NCBI GenBank assembly: GCA_950295325.1
Contig: OX485806.1
Location: 26,720,001 to 26,784,000 of the forward strand
DNA length: 64,000 bases
Direction of reading: 5' to 3'
Source of the DNA: Polytrichum commune
Lineage: Eukaryota; Streptophyta; Polytrichopsida; Polytrichales; Polytrichaceae
Position numbers and translations under genes: made by a program. Under the pieces are notes generated by a model. That model made no database searches. It was not told where the DNA came from and worked only from the letters and a program-made list of their open reading frames with translations. This document shows, one piece after another, positions 62,077 through 64,000 of the stretch (positions are counted from its first letter, which is position 1; each line of letters starts with the position of its first letter).

Positions 62077-62612
62077 GGGCCCTTTACGCTAGAGCTTGAG
62101 TTGAGAGCTAGAACTTGCACTTTCGACTTTTCAGGAGTTTGATACAGCTTGGATTTGACAAGTCTTCATCCAAAGCTCGAACTATGGAGAGCTTCACGGG
62201 TCCTCTTGAAAGCTCTCAATAGTTGGAGCAAGCGTAAAGTTGGCAATGATCAAAGTGAGATCTCGTGGCAGGTGGTAATAAAGAAAGTTGAATATATGAC
62301 CAAGAATGCTCAAAAGTCCATTTGGCTTGGGACCCTCAAAATCATGTGAGCTCAAACTCTCGACATTCCTAAGCAAGCAATCTCCATGAGGTATCTTAGA
62401 ATTTTGACTGAGAGCTTGTCAAAAACGTTTAACATGCGCCATCTACACATTATAAGGTCGATCAAAAGTCCAAGCTCTCAAGCTCACAAGGCTTCAAGTG
62501 TAAAGTTGAACAAGCGTGCCTAAAAGGCTCTAAGTTTTCCACCAGTGAGAAGTCTCTTTTCTTCAAGCTCTCAATCTTGGAGACCTAAACCTCTTGAGTG
62601 TGAAGGGGTTCT
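62077..62612. mobile_element. Possible diverged Harbinger-like MITE
   Basis: TAA|GGGCCCTTTACGCTAGAGC at 62074-62095 resembles the ends of the four Harbinger-like MITEs above. The likely right end CTCTTGAGTGTGAAGGGGTTC near 62591-62611 is only partly inverted to it. AAGCTCTCAA and AAGTGTAAAGTT words repeat inside. The right border is unsure. Confidence 0.35.
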
Positions 62613-62835
62613 ACGGCATGCCTAAGGTTATAACCCCCTTAATTATCCCTTGGGTCATCACCCCTCCGATACTACTCGGACAGTACTCTAGACCACCACC
62701 TCATCTCATCATCCAGTCACTTCTCGCACTTGAAAATCCGTTCACAGCCAAACTCAAAGTTGGGTAGTCCAAACACAAAACCACTTAGAGTGAGCCTATG
62801 AAGCTCAATGTTCTCTTTCTAAACCTGGTAACACC

Positions 62836-63357
62836 CTATCCCCTCTCTTCCACCCACTTCGAATCCAGGCTGAAATTGAATAAAATTCCCGTACTATCCC
62901 GCAGCTTCATTCTAGAATCAAAGTGCAATATCCAACTTAGACTGTTCCCAAGTCGGAAAGAGTAAAATGATGGCACTCTATCCTCTCTGAACCTACTTGA
63001 GAATGCTGTATACGAAGCTAATTGGGTGGGTGAGGGTTTATAATACTCGGATTGAGGCGGTACCAGAAGTTCAACATCACCACCAGCCGGAATGCAGTTA
63101 CAACCCTGCTGCACTTCAAACGATCCACGCCGGAGACAAATAGTAGCGGACCTTGTCGTCGTCGTCGTCGTCGTCGATGATGATGATGATTCTTTCTCCA
63201 ATCCAGCAGTCCGGAGACAAATAGTACTACAGTTAGAGGGTCGACTTCTAGATCCTAGGTTTCTCCCAGTTGCGGAGCTGGAGGAGTACTGTCGAAGAAT
63301 TGACAGCAGCTGCACCATCGCAACTCTGCCGCCGGCCTGCCGAAGCTCCAGCTCCAT
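62836..63357 (-). CDS. Predicted first-exon ORF, 173 codons, unknown protein
   Basis: The ORF starts with ATG at 63357 and is Ser-rich and basic near its start (VQLLSILRQYSSSSATGRN), which could be a plastid or mitochondrial targeting sequence. A SSSSSTTTTTTT run comes from the microsatellite at 63159-63193. A conserved-looking part reads CIPAGGDVELLVPPQSEYYKPSP. A donor-like GTATAC lies at about 63013, so the reading frame after that may be intron. I cannot name it. It may form one gene with the exon at 61797-62072. Confidence 0.4.
   Translation of the reverse strand: MELELRQAGGRVAMVQLLSILRQYSSSSATGRNLGSRSRPSNCSTICLRTAGLEKESSSSSTTTTTTTRSATICLRRGSFEVQQGCNCIPAGGDVELLVPPQSEYYKPSPTQLASYTAFSSRFREDRVPSFYSFRLGNSLSWILHFDSRMKLRDSTGILFNFSLDSKWVEERG
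63157..63195 (+). repeat. Compound GTC/GAT trinucleotide microsatellite
   Basis: About six GTC repeats then five GAT repeats, inside the ORF on the other strand, where they read as Asp/Ser/Thr-rich sequence. Confidence 0.9.
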
Positions 63358-63390
63358 CCCACCACATTAATTCCAGCATACAAGCACTAG

Positions 63391-63422
63391 CACCACTACC
63401 ACTACTAGTAGTGGTAGTGGTG
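63391..63422. repeat. Perfect 32-bp palindrome
   Basis: CACCACTACCACTACT is followed at once by its exact reverse complement. It is 34 bp upstream of the ORF start at 63357, where it could form a cruciform or influence transcription. It is built of TAGTGG words, so it may have arisen from an inverted microsatellite. Confidence 0.9.
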
Positions 63423-64000
63423 TAGTAGAAGTAGTAGTAGTGCAGCAACCGTAAGTTTAAGAACATGCATGAGGGCCGCAGACTGAGATCGGTAAACTGT
63501 GGTCCATTTCTCAGTGGTATCTCTATTTATGATCAATATCTGCAACACAAGTTGTTGATCATGACCCCGGTGTGTCGACGATCGAGTATCGCTTGTAGGT
63601 TGTGGTGATCGACATGATCATCAACATCTAAGTTAGAATGAATCATGTACATATGGAGACTAGCGAATCGCACACGTTGCTGCACCAAACAATGATGGAA
63701 AGTGGGTGTTTCTCTTCTGTCGGAAGCAGGAACCCCTAGCCTGGTGTTGGAGCCTTGGAGGGAGGAGCCCAAAAGTTGAGTCTGTCTCCCTATACCTAGG
63801 ATCTAGGCCAGGGGTAGATGTGTCAGCTCCACCAGTGGTTCCATCTACACATCTCATAACCGGTCGCTCATCCAAGAGCAGGAGGGTTATCAGAACTCAT
63901 CCCTGTATTTTGCCCATGGAGGTGCTATTATAATATCATCCATAATTGGGTGGGGGCTCAAGAAGTATGTCTCCCTATATCTAGAATCTAGGACGCCAGT
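63423..64000. other. Intergenic with a direct repeat
   Basis: GTCTCCCTATA.CTAG.ATCTAGG occurs at about 63785 and 63972, nearly 190 bp apart, suggesting a tandem unit that continues past the window. No gene is seen. Confidence 0.5.

Overview
The window looks like nuclear DNA of a land plant with a large, repeat-rich genome. The clearest gene is a class III (secretory) plant peroxidase with GT-AG introns. Almost everything else is plant-type mobile DNA: a LINE with plant-like domains, remnants of hAT and Mutator-like transposases, a pogo/Tigger element and many MITEs. I cannot name the species from the sequence alone. All family names below come from recognising motifs, not from database searches.

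Layout. 0.2-5.2 kb (minus): one apparently intact peroxidase gene of five exons, with an extra fourth intron and repeat-filled introns; a triplicated repeat of about 300 bp lies upstream (5.3-6.2 kb). 7.5-21.3 kb: an intergenic zone built from MITE families. These are Harbinger-like elements with TTA/TAA target duplications, several families ending in CTACACTAAATATG, tandem and single copies of an ACCGGTT-rich repeat, and a 984-bp element with a perfect 8-bp target duplication. 22.8-26.9 kb (+): a 5'-truncated, decayed LINE encoding RT, RNase H, a CCHC knuckle and a C-terminal nuclease-like domain. 26.9-32.8 kb (minus): two decayed transposase genes, hAT-like and Mutator-like.

34.2-36.5 kb: a 30-bp minisatellite and a tandem array (period about 115 bp) carrying the palindrome AGGGCGTTAACGCCCT. 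36.5-43.4 kb (+): a broken gene ending in a methyltransferase-like segment and split by a pyrimidine-rich 3.1-kb insert. 45.2-46.0 kb (+): a frameshifted HAD/FCP1-like phosphatase relic. 47.6-48.5 kb: a GC-rich coding relic of unknown family. 49.1-49.6 kb (minus): an ORF broken by one stop. 50.1-54.0 kb (+): a decayed DUF7869-like gene. 55.6-56.4 kb: a pogo/Tigger element with recognisable inverted repeats and a nested MITE. 61.8-63.4 kb (minus): a possible host gene of unknown function, one exon of which is bordered on both sides by repeats.

Only the peroxidase, and possibly the 61.8-63.4 kb gene, look like host genes under constraint. The other coding regions carry stops or frameshifts. The most unusual items are the LINE domain combination, the GTTAAC palindrome array, the new TIR elements with clean target duplications, and the exon bordered by repeats that could supply its splice sites.
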